From positions 1 through 51,240 of the forward strand of contig JADMKA010000063.1 of the NCBI GenBank assembly GCA_018780145.1: a DNA stretch of 51,240 nt, written 5' to 3'. Below are positions 24,668 to 33,207 of this stretch, piece after piece. The position numbers were made by a program, and so were the translations under genes. Source of the stretch: Vitreoscilla sp. Lineage in GTDB: Bacteria > Pseudomonadota > Gammaproteobacteria > Burkholderiales > Burkholderiaceae_C. Below the pieces are notes generated by a model. The model did not search any database. It was not told the origin of the DNA and was given only the letters and a program-made list of their open reading frames with translations. How positions within the stretch are numbered: position 1 is the first letter of the stretch; each line of letters starts with the position of its first letter.

Positions 24668-25662
24668 GCATCGCCGCCACATTGCCCGCGCTGGTGCAGT
24701 CGTTCTTCATGGATCGGCTCATGCAGCAGCGCCAAGCCAGCCCTCACACCATCGCGAGCTATCGCGACACCTTTCGGCTGCTCTTGCAATACGCCCAGCA
24801 GCGGTTGGGCAAGTCCCCGACGAGCCTGACGGTGCCCGACCTCGACACCCCGCTACTTGGCGCATTCCTCGAGCATCTGGAGCGCGACCGCAAGAACAGC
24901 GCCCGCAGTCGCAACGTGCGCCTGGCGGCGATCCATTCCTTCTTTGGCTACGTGGCGCTGCATGCGCCGGAGCACAGTGCCGTCGCGCAGCGCGTGCTGG
25001 CCATGCCCAGCAAGCGCTATTCGCGGTGTCCGATTGCCTTTCTGAGCGCCGTCGAAGTCGACGCGTTGCTCGCTGCGCCGGACCTCGCGACATGGTCAGG
25101 GCGGCGTGACCGGGCGCTCCTCATGCTGGCGGTGCAGACCGGGCTGCGCGCTGCGGAGCTCACCGGGCTTCATTGCGAGGACATCGTTCTTGGTGCCGGC
25201 GCGCATGTCCGCTGCGAGGGCAAGGGCCGCAAGCGGCGCTGCACGCCGCTGCGCAAAGACACGGTCCGAGTGCTGCGCGACTGGCTGCGCGAGCGAGGAG
25301 GTCAGCCTTCGGATCCGCTGTTCCCGACCACGCGAGGCACCGCCCTGAGCCACGACGCGCTGCAGGACCTGCTCAACAAGCATCTTGCCGTAGCGCGTCG
25401 GCGATGCCCATCGCTGGCACGCAAGCGAGTCACACCGCACGTGCTGAGGCACACGCTTGCGATGGACCTGCTTCATCACGGCGCCGGCCAGACAGTGATC
25501 GCTCTTTGGCTCGGACACGAGTCGCCCGAGACGACGGCCATCTACCTGCACGCGGACATGCAGCTAAAGGAACGTGCCCTCGCAGCCACGACTGCCAAGA
25601 AGACGTCGGTACCTCGCTTCCGGCCCAGGGACCGCCTACTGGACTTCCTCAAGGGCCTCTGA
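24664..25662 (+). CDS. inner RIT recombinase C (tyrosine recombinase)
   Basis: 332 residues from ATG 24664, overlapping recombinase B's stop. The N-terminal core-binding domain (ASPHTIASYRDTFRLLLQY) precedes a catalytic domain with R in VQTGLRAAELTGL, HxxR in TPHVLRHTLAMDLL and Tyr in TTAIYLHADM. It ends RLLDFLKGL, close to the end SLLDWLRSL of outer recombinase C, so the two are clear homologues. Only 69 nt separate its stop from the right terminal repeat. Confidence 0.92.
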   Translation: MSIAATLPALVQSFFMDRLMQQRQASPHTIASYRDTFRLLLQYAQQRLGKSPTSLTVPDLDTPLLGAFLEHLERDRKNSARSRNVRLAAIHSFFGYVALHAPEHSAVAQRVLAMPSKRYSRCPIAFLSAVEVDALLAAPDLATWSGRRDRALLMLAVQTGLRAAELTGLHCEDIVLGAGAHVRCEGKGRKRRCTPLRKDTVRVLRDWLRERGGQPSDPLFPTTRGTALSHDALQDLLNKHLAVARRRCPSLARKRVTPHVLRHTLAMDLLHHGAGQTVIALWLGHESPETTAIYLHADMQLKERALAATTAKKTSVPRFRPRDRLLDFLKGL

Positions 25663-25731
25663 TAATGCCGGGGATCGCTCGGCGTTCCGCCAATGACGAC
25701 ACTCGATGGTGCGGCGCTTCTCGACGCCGCG

Positions 25732-25764
25732 CCCGGAATAATCCGGGACCCGGAGTTATGGCGC
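25732..25764 (-). repeat. inner RIT right inverted repeat
   Basis: 33-bp exact reverse complement of 22344-22376. Its last six bases, TGGCGC (25759-25764), repeat the left target flank at 22318-22323. Confidence 0.92.
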
Positions 25765-26540
25765 AGGTCGTGAAGGCGAGGCCCTTCTCCTCGGCCACCG
25801 TGGCCGATATGACATCGGTGCAGCAGGTCCCGGTAGTTGCGGTACACGCCGCTGCCGTGAAGCTGGCCGCCGCGCGGTGACGGGAAGAAGTAGTCATCGT
25901 CGGAGCGAGGCCCCAGCGCGGCCGCGTACTTCTGCAGACGAACCACCAGTGGCCGGGCCGGCGGCACCAGACGGTCCTTGCGGAACTTGGTGTCGTTGAT
26001 GTGCAGCACGCCTTGGATTAGGTCAACGTCACGTATGCGCAGGCTCAGGGCCTCTTCGAGACGAAGGCCACATCCGTACAGCACGCGCAGCAGCTCTGGC
26101 AAGACGATGTGGCGCAGGTGTGTAGACGCCATCGGCTCGATCCGGTCAACGGTGTCGAGCAAACGGCGGACTTCCTCGTGCGTCAACACGCGTGCCAGGA
26201 ACGACTTCGATTCCTTGGCGCCGCTGCCCTGATCTGGCACGTCGGCGGGAAGGCCGAGTCGGCGCATGAACAGAGCGAATTGGCGAACCAGGTTGATACG
26301 AGCGCGCTGGGTCTTGCCGGTCTCGTGCGGCTGCTTGGTCAACCACGATGAAGTCATGGACCTCGGCAACTCGACTTGCTGCAAGCCTTGGCGGCACAGA
26401 TGGGCGTCGAGTCGGCGGAGGCTCCATGCGCCAACGTTGTAGCGATAGCCACAGGCTCGCTTCTCCTGAACGAACTGCGCCATCAGTGGGGCCAACGGGC
26501 TGCTGCCGGTGAATGTCGCGGGCTTACGAGGCGCGGCCAT
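25765..26540 (-). pseudogene. outer RIT recombinase B, 5' part
   Basis: Starts at ATG 26540, overlapping the stop of outer recombinase A (26524) by 17 nt. It encodes 258 residues plus two bases, ending at GPRLHDL, where the inner element enters the codons of the HxxR catalytic motif. The upstream Arg box (YGCGLRLEEALSLRI) is intact. The frame runs on into the inner element for about 75 missense codons on the minus strand, so a truncated hybrid could still be made. Confidence 0.88.
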
Positions 26541-27795
26541 GGCGCACCTCCTCCGGATCGATGGCGGCGATGCGCAGCGTCTCCACATCGGCCTTCGCAT
26601 AGATGAAGGTCGTTGCCGGCGAGGCATGCCCCAGCACTGCGGAGATGACCGGAAACGGTGTCTGTGCACCGAGCAGCCGGGTGGCCAGGGTGTGGCGCAG
26701 CGAGTGCAGGCCCTGGCGCTGCGGCGTCCTGAACTTGATGCCGGCCAGCTCCCGCCAATAGGCGACGACACGGTGGAGTCGATCGCGCTCGCAGATGGGC
26801 TCGAACGGCGGCGTCAGGTTGGTGAAGAGATGCCGGTGCTCCACCGGGGGTCGGCCTGCACGCAGATAGTCGATGAGAGCGGTGCCGACCTCCTCGATCA
26901 GCGGCAGGACCAGAGGCTCACCCGTCTTGTGCTGGACGATCTCGATCGTGGAAGTGGTCCAGTGCAGGTGGTCGAGCGTCAAACCCTTGATGTCGCCCAG
27001 GCGCAGACCCAGGCGCGCGGCGAGCAGCAAGATGGCGTAGTCACGCTTGCCCTTGGGTGAGCGGCGATCGACAACGGCGAGCAGCCGCTGGACCAGTTCC
27101 GGCTCCCACACCGAAGGCACCGTGGCATTGCTCGCCAGTCGGATCGTTGGTATCGCGGTGCTGAGGTCACGGGGCAGGACGTCGCGCATGAACAGGTACT
27201 GCAGGAACAGCCGCAGGTCAGACGACACGCGCGAGACGGTCCTCGGCTTCCAGGCCGTCCGGGTCTGAATGAAGGCGCTGAGGTCTTCGGCCTGCAGGGT
27301 ATCCAGCGACTCCAATCCTCGGGCGCGCAGGAAGTCCAGGAACACTGCGATGTTGTGCATGCGCTCGGCCAGGCTGCTGGGCCGCAGATGCCGGCGCTCT
27401 CTGGCGTACTGCTCGTACTCGCGCAGCACCTTGTGCATGCCCACCGGCACGCGCAGCCCGGTCGTCTCGACCACGAAACGGCAGATGGTGCCGGTGCGCA
27501 CGAGGTCGTCGAGCACCTTGATGCCGAAGACCAAGTGCCGCCGCCACTGTTGGCCGAGCTTGAGCACCTCCCCGTTGCGAAGGCCGTACGCCTGTTCGAA
27601 GCGCAGGGCCAGCTCACGCGTGTACTCGGCAGGCAGGCCCTGGGCGCGGGCGAAGTCGGCCAGTTGCTCCCACACCCGCTTGTAGCGATTGATGGTGCGG
27701 ATGGTGTAGCTGCGCATCAGCAGTTCCTGCGCAGCGCCTTGGCAAAGCGGCTCCAGCGCCAGCGCGCCGGGCCCATTGGAGTTGAGCGAATCCAT
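26524..27795 (-). CDS. outer RIT recombinase A (tyrosine recombinase)
   Basis: 423 residues from ATG 27795, chosen for the GAGGAG site 6 nt upstream; ATG 27831 is also in frame. The long N-terminal region is followed by a catalytic domain with R in ARLGLRLGDIKGL, HxxR in GLHSLRHTLATRLL and Tyr in TTFIYAKADVETLR. It is similar in plan to inner recombinase A. It looks complete, whereas the next gene in the trio is broken. Confidence 0.88.
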   Translation of the reverse strand: MDSLNSNGPGALALEPLCQGAAQELLMRSYTIRTINRYKRVWEQLADFARAQGLPAEYTRELALRFEQAYGLRNGEVLKLGQQWRRHLVFGIKVLDDLVRTGTICRFVVETTGLRVPVGMHKVLREYEQYARERRHLRPSSLAERMHNIAVFLDFLRARGLESLDTLQAEDLSAFIQTRTAWKPRTVSRVSSDLRLFLQYLFMRDVLPRDLSTAIPTIRLASNATVPSVWEPELVQRLLAVVDRRSPKGKRDYAILLLAARLGLRLGDIKGLTLDHLHWTTSTIEIVQHKTGEPLVLPLIEEVGTALIDYLRAGRPPVEHRHLFTNLTPPFEPICERDRLHRVVAYWRELAGIKFRTPQRQGLHSLRHTLATRLLGAQTPFPVISAVLGHASPATTFIYAKADVETLRIAAIDPEEVRHGRAS

Positions 27796-27874
27796 GATCG
27801 TCTCCTCGTTGACGGCAGCCACAGCGGCCACCGGGGAGGACGATCTTGGAAGCGTTATGCGCAGTCGGGATGGC

Positions 27875-29065
27875 CTACGTCATAGGTGGATCGCTCGGCT
27901 TGAGGCCCTTGCTGCGCATAACCGCGGACGAACCTAAATACGCCCCTGCAGCTCTAAGGCGCGCATGGCCCGCGAGTTTCGAGACGGCCTGCCAAGCGGC
28001 CCGATCCAGCTCGGGTGCCACGGGCCCTCCGCCCTGAACCGGCGAGGCCTCGCCGGCGATCTGCTGATAGACCTGGTTCAGCACCTCATGACGCAGCCCG
28101 TGCCCGGTGGCGCCGCGTTCGCGCAGCGTGATGCCGAACTTCTCGAGCACGTAGTCGAAGCGCCGCAGGTTCCTTCGCAGATCGCGCGCCGGGTCGCCCA
28201 TGTGGGCGTCGCGGCTGCTGACCACGCCTTGTGCGTGCGCCACCGCCGCCAACCGGGCAGGGCTGTCCAGCGCGATCCAGCGCACGCGACCCCCCTTGCC
28301 TTTGACCCACCCATACCGATCCGCCTGCTGTTGGTCCGCCGGCAGCCCCGTCTCGCTGAAGGGCAGGACATGCTCGAAGGGGCGGAACTGCACAGCCTCC
28401 TTGCGCCGCAGCCCCATCGCCTGGATCAGCCTGAGTGAGGCGCCGACGTGCGCATCGAACGCGCCAACTTGGGCGATCAACTGCTCAACGTCGATGCCCT
28501 GGCCCGACCAACTCTTGTCGCGCTGGGCGGACTCATGGCGCTGGTACTCGTCGAGCGTCAGGCCGTAGTAGGCCGGCGGGCGCACAAAGCCATGCTTGCC
28601 CATCCACATGCCCAGCCCACGCAAGAAGCTCAGGTAGGTCTGGATGGTGGCCGGCGCCAGGTGCTCATGCTGCCAGACCTGCACCATCGCGCGGATGTGC
28701 TTCTGCCCCAGGTTGCGCGGGTCGGGCATGGTCTTGAACCCTGCTTTGAGCTTCAGGTCGCGGAAGAAGCGCCGCAGGAACTGCGCGCGCTCGTGCCGGG
28801 TCTTGTGCGAGACAGTTTTCTCCAGCGCGGTGTGCAGCGTGTTGAAGAGTTCGATCAGCACGTCCAGAACCTTCAGCGGAGGCGCTTTGCCGGGGATGTA
28901 GCGTTCGAGGATTTCTTCGGGCGATAGGCCCGCCCAGTTCTGCCTGCGCGTGGGCTGGCAATGGCTGGCCCGTCCCGGACTGGGCGTGTCCTGACGTCGA
29001 CGACGCGAGGACGGAGGGGCGGGGCGTTGCTTGTGATGGCGGGGCTGATGAGTGTCGAGAGGCAT
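27875..29065 (-). CDS. tyrosine integrase (Integrase_1-like) with 3' end inside the RIT terminus
   Basis: 396 residues from ATG 29065; further upstream codons look non-coding. It has a basic, Pro/Arg-rich N-terminus, a core-binding domain (LAPATIQTYLSFLRGLGMWM), R in QAMGLRRKEAVQF, then GHGLRHEVLNQVY. The catalytic Tyr is in RAAGAYLGSS. The outer RIT repeat begins exactly at this Tyr codon (27938-27940), and the last 21 codons to the stop at 27875 are RIT sequence, so the original C-terminus has been replaced. Activity is uncertain. Confidence 0.8.
   Translation of the reverse strand: MPLDTHQPRHHKQRPAPPSSRRRRQDTPSPGRASHCQPTRRQNWAGLSPEEILERYIPGKAPPLKVLDVLIELFNTLHTALEKTVSHKTRHERAQFLRRFFRDLKLKAGFKTMPDPRNLGQKHIRAMVQVWQHEHLAPATIQTYLSFLRGLGMWMGKHGFVRPPAYYGLTLDEYQRHESAQRDKSWSGQGIDVEQLIAQVGAFDAHVGASLRLIQAMGLRRKEAVQFRPFEHVLPFSETGLPADQQQADRYGWVKGKGGRVRWIALDSPARLAAVAHAQGVVSSRDAHMGDPARDLRRNLRRFDYVLEKFGITLRERGATGHGLRHEVLNQVYQQIAGEASPVQGGGPVAPELDRAAWQAVSKLAGHARLRAAGAYLGSSAVMRSKGLKPSDPPMT
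27907..27940 (-). repeat. outer RIT right terminal inverted repeat
   Basis: Reverse complement begins TATTTAGGTTCGTCCGCGG and continues TTATGCGCAGCAAGG. Two mismatches to 20962-20995. It supplies the C-terminal codons of the neighbouring integrase. Confidence 0.85.
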
Positions 29066-29909
29066 GGCAGTGCTCCATGGCGAATGCCTGCCGCCCGCAC
29101 GGCAGACAAGTGGATCGATGATCTGGAATCCTCGGTAGCCATCGGCAGGGCGGATTCCGTCGCCTGGCCGGTCGGTGGTCAAGTGATTCGGTGCCGCGCG
29201 CGACCACAGCGTCGCGGCACCTACCCAAAGGGTTCGTGGCCCCGCACCTGCGCGCGGGCCCACTCGGTCGGTCTTAAAAATACAAATGGGGTGATCCGTC
29301 CCGCGCGTGCATTTCTGCAACTGCGGGGTTGGTGACGCCGGCCGGCCTCTGGGGCTGGCGATCGGCATCGGCGGCAAGGTCAGGCCTTGCTCGCCACTGG
29401 TGGATCAGTTCTGAATTCGTAGCGCCATCGACTCGCATGGGTCCGCCCCTGACCGAAAGTCCAGGGCAGTGCCGAGTCTGTGAGCGGGGGCGAGCGGGGA
29501 GCCCATCAGGGCAAACACAACCGCGCGCTGCGTGGAACGCGTGCTCAGGTGATGGCGGGAACATCGGTGCGGCATCAGGTGCCGACCGGAAGATCGAAGG
29601 CGGTGGCGCGTTTCAGGAACGCCCGGCGATGAACGCCGGCGGGGACCACAGGCACATGCACTACGAAGAGGACCTCGGGGCCGCCGCCTCTTGGGACTGG
29701 GGCTGTCCCGGTTCCAGACCGGGGCTTGAAGGGCAGGTAACGACTGCGACGCCTTTTGCTCCATGAGGAGCATGGCCAGGACGGCCAACGGGAAACCGTA
29801 GTGGACGCTGGGCCTGCGCCCGGGTCAAGCCGCGGGTGCCGCAACGGGCTTGGTGTCGCGGCGATTGATGGTGGCGAATGCCTGGGCGGGAGTTGCTGGT
29901 GAGCCGCGT
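29066..29909. other. 844-bp stretch without a convincing gene
   Basis: Frames on both strands are short, Arg/Pro/Gly/Ser-rich and lack ribosome sites. It presumably contains the promoter of the integrase at 29065. I see no repeats, RNA gene or recognisable remnant. Confidence 0.4.
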
Positions 29910-30083
29910 TTATTGTCCCGAAGGGTCAGCGAGCGAGGCTGCATGCGGGGTTGACAAGGAATCCTGCTGCCTCTGGTCCAAGGGGAGCCTTTCGAGCCGT
30001 GCCGGCAGGTCGGTCGTGGCTGTGCCCGCCGCGCCGCGAGCGGGGTTGACGAGCCACATTCGGGTGAGACCGTAGCTCGACAT
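29910..30083 (-). CDS. possible 57-residue protein with strong ribosome site
   Basis: ATG 30083 is preceded by a perfect AGGAGG 6 nt away (30090-30095). The product (start MSSYGLTRMWLVNPARG, end SLADPSGQ) has no known motif and no membrane span. It is divergent from the PRTRC D operon. The ribosome site is the main reason to list it; composition does not clearly support coding. Confidence 0.35.
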   Translation of the reverse strand: MSSYGLTRMWLVNPARGAAGTATTDLPARLERLPLDQRQQDSLSTPHAASLADPSGQ

Positions 30084-30264
30084 GCAGGACCTCCTGAAGC
30101 GCACGAGAGAGTTGCTCGCGCTTGGATGCGAGTCGATGACGTTGTGGTCGGACCCGGGTTCGAGCTGGTCGCGAAATCGGGCGTTTTGGAGGGGTGTTCT
30201 GCGTGGACGCGTCGCATCGTCATGTCGATGCTGACCCACCTTGAATTACAGAACGGAGCCTTCC

Positions 30265-31317
30265 ATGGAATTGATCGTCCGAGCGGTGGATGTCGGATTC
30301 GGCAACACCAAGTTCGTCACCGGCATCGGTGGCGGACGCGCCAGCGACATTCGCTGCGCCAGCTTCCCGTCAAGGGCCTACCCCAGCCCGCGCGACCCGT
30401 CGAAGGCCTTGGGCAGTGAAGGACGCAAGACCTTCGCCATCCCGATCGGCGGCTTGTACTACGAGGTCGGCCCAGACGTGATGCTGGCGGCCGATGCCTT
30501 CCGTGCCACCGAGATCCACGGCGACTACATCGAGACACCGCAGTACCTGGCGCTGGCACGCGGCGCGCTGCGGATGATGAAGGTCGATGCGATCGACTTG
30601 CTGGTGGTCGGACTGCCGGTAGCGGCGTTCGCGGCCAAGAAGGCGGCCCTCGAAAAGCTGATGACCGGCCGTCACGATGTGGGCGGCGGCAAGACCGTGG
30701 TCGTGCACAAGGCGCTGGCGATGGCGCAGCCCAACGGGGCACTGATCGACTACGCCACGCAGCACGACAAAGTCGAGGCGATGGAGCATGAGCAGAGCCT
30801 GGTCATCGACCCCGGCTCGCGGACCTTCGACTGGCTGGTCGCACGCGGCATGAAGCTCTCGTACAAGCAGAGCTATTCCGTGGACCGCGGCGTATCGAAC
30901 ATCCTGCAACTGATCGCCGACGACATCAGCCAGGAGATCGGGCAGGCCTACACGAACCTGGACAGCATCGACTGGGCGCTGCGCAACGGCAAGCCCCTCA
31001 CGGTCTACCAGCGCCCGTACAACCCGGCGCGGATGCGGCCGATGGTCGAGATCATCGCCAAGGACGCCGTCGCGGCCATGATGCGTCGCATCGGCGGCGC
31101 CTTCAACGTGCAGCACGTGATCCTGGTCGGCGGCGGCGCCTTCTTGTTCAAGAAGGCCGTCAAGCAGGCGTTCAGCACCCACCAGATCCTCGAGGTGAAA
31201 GAGCCGATGTTCGCCAATGTGCGCGGCTACCAGATCGCCGGGACGAACTACGCGCACACCACGCTGCCCAGCGCGAGCCGGCAGCGCGTGGCGGCATCGG
31301 AAGGAGAGGGCGCATGA
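30265..31317 (+). CDS. PRTRC system protein D, actin/ParM-like ATPase
   Basis: 350 residues from ATG 30265, with GGAG 6-7 nt upstream. It has actin-fold nucleotide motifs: phosphate-1 VDVGFGNTKF at residues 8-17, phosphate-2 VIDPGSRTFDWL near 187 and adenosine motif ILVGGGAFLF near 293. Relatives (ParM/StbA) polymerise to segregate plasmid DNA, so D is the probable motor for this island's extrachromosomal form (inference). It lies 19 kb from the other PRTRC genes and leads a four-gene overlapping operon. Confidence 0.9.
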   Translation: MELIVRAVDVGFGNTKFVTGIGGGRASDIRCASFPSRAYPSPRDPSKALGSEGRKTFAIPIGGLYYEVGPDVMLAADAFRATEIHGDYIETPQYLALARGALRMMKVDAIDLLVVGLPVAAFAAKKAALEKLMTGRHDVGGGKTVVVHKALAMAQPNGALIDYATQHDKVEAMEHEQSLVIDPGSRTFDWLVARGMKLSYKQSYSVDRGVSNILQLIADDISQEIGQAYTNLDSIDWALRNGKPLTVYQRPYNPARMRPMVEIIAKDAVAAMMRRIGGAFNVQHVILVGGGAFLFKKAVKQAFSTHQILEVKEPMFANVRGYQIAGTNYAHTTLPSASRQRVAASEGEGA

Positions 31318-31607
31318 CTCACGATGCGAAGCATGTCCCTGAACCGGTGCGGTTGCTGTTCGAGATGACGCGTGACGACAACCCGCGCCTGTACGACGAC
31401 CTGATTCGATTCAACAAGGGCACGAAGCGCGTGAACCGGCTGCGGTTTCTGGCGCACGAGGGGTTGATCGCACAGCACTGGATGGCAGCGCAAGGTGTCG
31501 CGGCATTGGGCCCGCTGGTGAGCCCAGTGAGCGAGCCGAGCGTCAGGTCCTCGGTCGCGCGTCACACCAATCAGGTTTTCGAAGCGCCGCCGGTCGGGGA
31601 GGGGTAG
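31314..31607 (+). CDS. small partner of PRTRC D, possible StbB/ParR-like adaptor
   Basis: 97 residues from ATG 31314, overlapping the stop of gene D (ATGA). It is predicted helical (RLYDDLIRFNKGTKRVNRLR near residue 22) with a disordered Pro/Ser/Val tail. Small proteins coded directly after ParM/StbA-type ATPases are commonly the adaptor that links filament to DNA, which is the only ground for the suggestion. No ribbon-helix-helix is certain. Confidence 0.65.
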   Translation: MTHDAKHVPEPVRLLFEMTRDDNPRLYDDLIRFNKGTKRVNRLRFLAHEGLIAQHWMAAQGVAALGPLVSPVSEPSVRSSVARHTNQVFEAPPVGEG

Positions 31608-31943
31608 ATGAAGAAGCATGCCACCCCTTATCGCGATGTGGTCAGCGCGTCCGAACTGGCGGAGATGGGGGTGTGCGAGCGAAGAGTGTTGCTGGCACAT
31701 CGCCACGGCCCGAGGCGGACGTTGGCGCAACGAAGGGCACTGCGGCGCGGCCTGCGCGCGCACAAGCGGTTTCATCGCGATGGGCTTGCTGCAAACGAAG
31801 GAGCGACTCACCGGTGCTGCCCCACGGCGTTTGCTTCGGTCGGTCGGTGGTTCGTGGGGCTCTGCACGCGCATTGCACTCGCTGTGCTGTGCGCGCTCGC
31901 TGGTCGCAGACATCGGTCTCCAGACCTGGGAGAAGGCGGATGA
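31608..31943 (+). CDS. conserved-looking 111-residue protein with CERR motif
   Basis: ATG 31608 follows the previous stop directly. The N-terminus (YRDVVSASELAEMGVCERRV) looks conserved, and a basic Arg-rich helix follows. Residues 75-95 are hydrophobic (VGRWFVGLCTRIALAVLCAL) and may form one membrane span. The stop overlaps the ATG of the nuclease gene, so the two are probably made together. The SASELAEMGVCERR start resembles the N-terminal part of Cas4/RecB-type nucleases, so it could be a split or paralogous piece; not certain. Confidence 0.6.
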   Translation: MKKHATPYRDVVSASELAEMGVCERRVLLAHRHGPRRTLAQRRALRRGLRAHKRFHRDGLAANEGATHRCCPTAFASVGRWFVGLCTRIALAVLCALAGRRHRSPDLGEGG

Positions 31944-32491
31944 CGACCAACTGGGCTGCTTGGGCGCTGCCGACGCTCGCTCTGACGCTCGGAATGAGTG
32001 TGGCATTGCGGCGTCCACGCGCGGCGCTGGCTGATCGCATGGACAGGGTCAGCCGCCCTTCGGACTTGAGGGACGCGGAACTGCTCTACCAGGAGAAGCG
32101 GTTCGACGTGTCGGAGCCAGTGCGGCTCTCGACCAGGCTCGATCGCGCTTACCGGATGCCGTCTGGTCTGGTCGTGCTCTTGGAGTTGAAGACCCGTAGC
32201 GTCAATCGCGCGTTCCCGTCGGATGTGATTCAGTTGTCGGCGCAGAGGTTGGCGCTCGAGCGCAGAACGCGGGAGATCGTTGCGCAACACGGCTATGTGG
32301 TTGCCCAGACACCGGACGGCGCGCGCGAGGCACATCGCGTTCGGCTGGTTTCGGGACAAGCCGTGGTCGCGTTGGTCAGGCGACGTGAGGCCATCCTGGC
32401 TGGCCGGATCAGTCCAAGGCCCGCGGCTTCGGTCGGGGTGTGCAGAACCTGCGCCTATCGATCCATCTGTCCGGATCGCCTTGGCAGGTAG
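31940..32491 (+). CDS. Cas4/RecB-like PD-(D/E)XK nuclease, membrane-anchored
   Basis: 183 residues from ATG 31940, overlapping the preceding stop (ATGA). An N-terminal hydrophobic helix (WAAWALPTLALTLGMSVAL) suggests a membrane anchor. The nuclease core has Asp in RLSTRLDRAYRM, then LELKTR as the E-x-K, then a Q-containing helix. A C-terminal CRTCAYRSICP cluster matches the iron-sulfur Cys of Cas4-like proteins. No CRISPR array or other cas gene is in the window. In PRTRC-type islands it probably processes transferring or replicating DNA (inference). Confidence 0.75.
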   Translation: MTTNWAAWALPTLALTLGMSVALRRPRAALADRMDRVSRPSDLRDAELLYQEKRFDVSEPVRLSTRLDRAYRMPSGLVVLLELKTRSVNRAFPSDVIQLSAQRLALERRTREIVAQHGYVVAQTPDGAREAHRVRLVSGQAVVALVRRREAILAGRISPRPAASVGVCRTCAYRSICPDRLGR

Positions 32492-32616
32492 TCGTCTCAC
32501 GCCGGCCAATCGCGAAACGCCACGTTTTTCGGCCTCTCTCTTCCTGGGTCAATTGGCGCGTCAACGTGAGCATCTGGGTTTGTCGTCCGTGCACCGGGCA
32601 TCAACCCTCGCCAGCC

Positions 32617-33072
32617 ATGAATCACGAATCGATAAGCCAAATCTGCTTCGCCGAAATCTACGTCGTTCCCTCTCACCAGACGGCGCGCTCGCTGTTCACG
32701 CGGCTGCCGCACGGCATGGCCTACGCTGACACGCTGATCGAATGCCTTGCGACCGGGTACCTCATCGCGGTCGTCGAGTCGATCTGCATCAAAGAGATGC
32801 AGCAGCAGATCGATCCCGACATCGAGGTCGTCGTCGGGCGCAGTATTCGCATCGAGCACCGTGCGCCGATCCCTCCGGGGTCAGCCATCCGCGTGTCGGG
32901 CTGGGTCGAGCAAGTGGGAAGACGCAGCACGACCTTCTGCATCCGAGCGTTCGATGACCACGAACTTGTCTGCGAAGGACAGGTGACGCTGGTAGCCGCC
33001 GATCGCGAATCAATCGAGTCAAGAATTGCGACCAAGATGAACAGCCTGCAAGACTTGGGTGCCGCGGTGTAG
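32617..33072 (+). CDS. hot-dog-fold thioesterase-like protein (FlK-type)
   Basis: 151 residues from ATG 32617; the start is uncertain because no good ribosome site is seen, and a GTG at 32565 is in frame. The pattern YADTLIECLATGYLIAVVES, then IRIEHRAPIPPGSAIRVSGW, fits fluoroacetyl-CoA-thioesterase-like hot-dog proteins, where Thr/Glu and a His form the active site; candidates here are T, E in DTLIE and H in IEHRA. It probably hydrolyses an acyl-CoA or detoxifies a small acid. It is the only metabolic gene near this end of the island. Confidence 0.65.
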   Translation: MNHESISQICFAEIYVVPSHQTARSLFTRLPHGMAYADTLIECLATGYLIAVVESICIKEMQQQIDPDIEVVVGRSIRIEHRAPIPPGSAIRVSGWVEQVGRRSTTFCIRAFDDHELVCEGQVTLVAADRESIESRIATKMNSLQDLGAAV

Positions 33073-33207
33073 TGCCGCCGCTCAGGTGCCTCTGAAGCGC
33101 TGTACGACCACACAAGCTCGTTGCGTTGGCACGCGCGCCGTGTATCGGTGCAGTGCGGCGTGCTCACGCCGGTGGGGTCGGCATGCCGTTCCCCCACACC
33201 TGGTTGC

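Larger units (their letters stand above)
22324..25764 (+). mobile_element. inner RIT element inserted in outer recombinase B
   Basis: A 3441-bp insertion including one copy of the 6-bp duplicated target TGGCGC. It carries three plus-strand tyrosine recombinase genes joined by ATGA overlaps (22506-23738, 23735-24667, 24664-25662) between perfect 33-bp inverted repeats. Excising 22324-25764 restores the reading frame of outer recombinase B exactly. All three recombinases look intact, so this copy may be active. Confidence 0.92.
20962..27940 (-). mobile_element. outer RIT (recombinase in trio) element, interrupted
   Basis: Three minus-strand tyrosine recombinase genes in overlapping order (A 26524-27795, B split, C 21097-22107) are bounded by 34-bp inverted repeats at 20962-20995 and 27907-27940 that differ at two positions. 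Without the inner element it is about 3.54 kb, the usual RIT size. Each end also has a second copy of the nonamer GTTATGCGC in the opposite direction 58-60 bp further in (21038-21046 and 27854-27862). It lies at the 3' end of another integrase gene. No target duplication is evident. Confidence 0.85.

Noticed and set aside
29329-29788. Overlapping 127-145-codon frames on both strands
   Set aside because: Low-complexity composition, no ribosome sites and no motifs; treated as non-coding.
31940-32491. Cas4-like nuclease as part of a CRISPR-Cas locus
   Set aside because: No direct-repeat array and no other cas gene in the window; the context is the PRTRC D operon.
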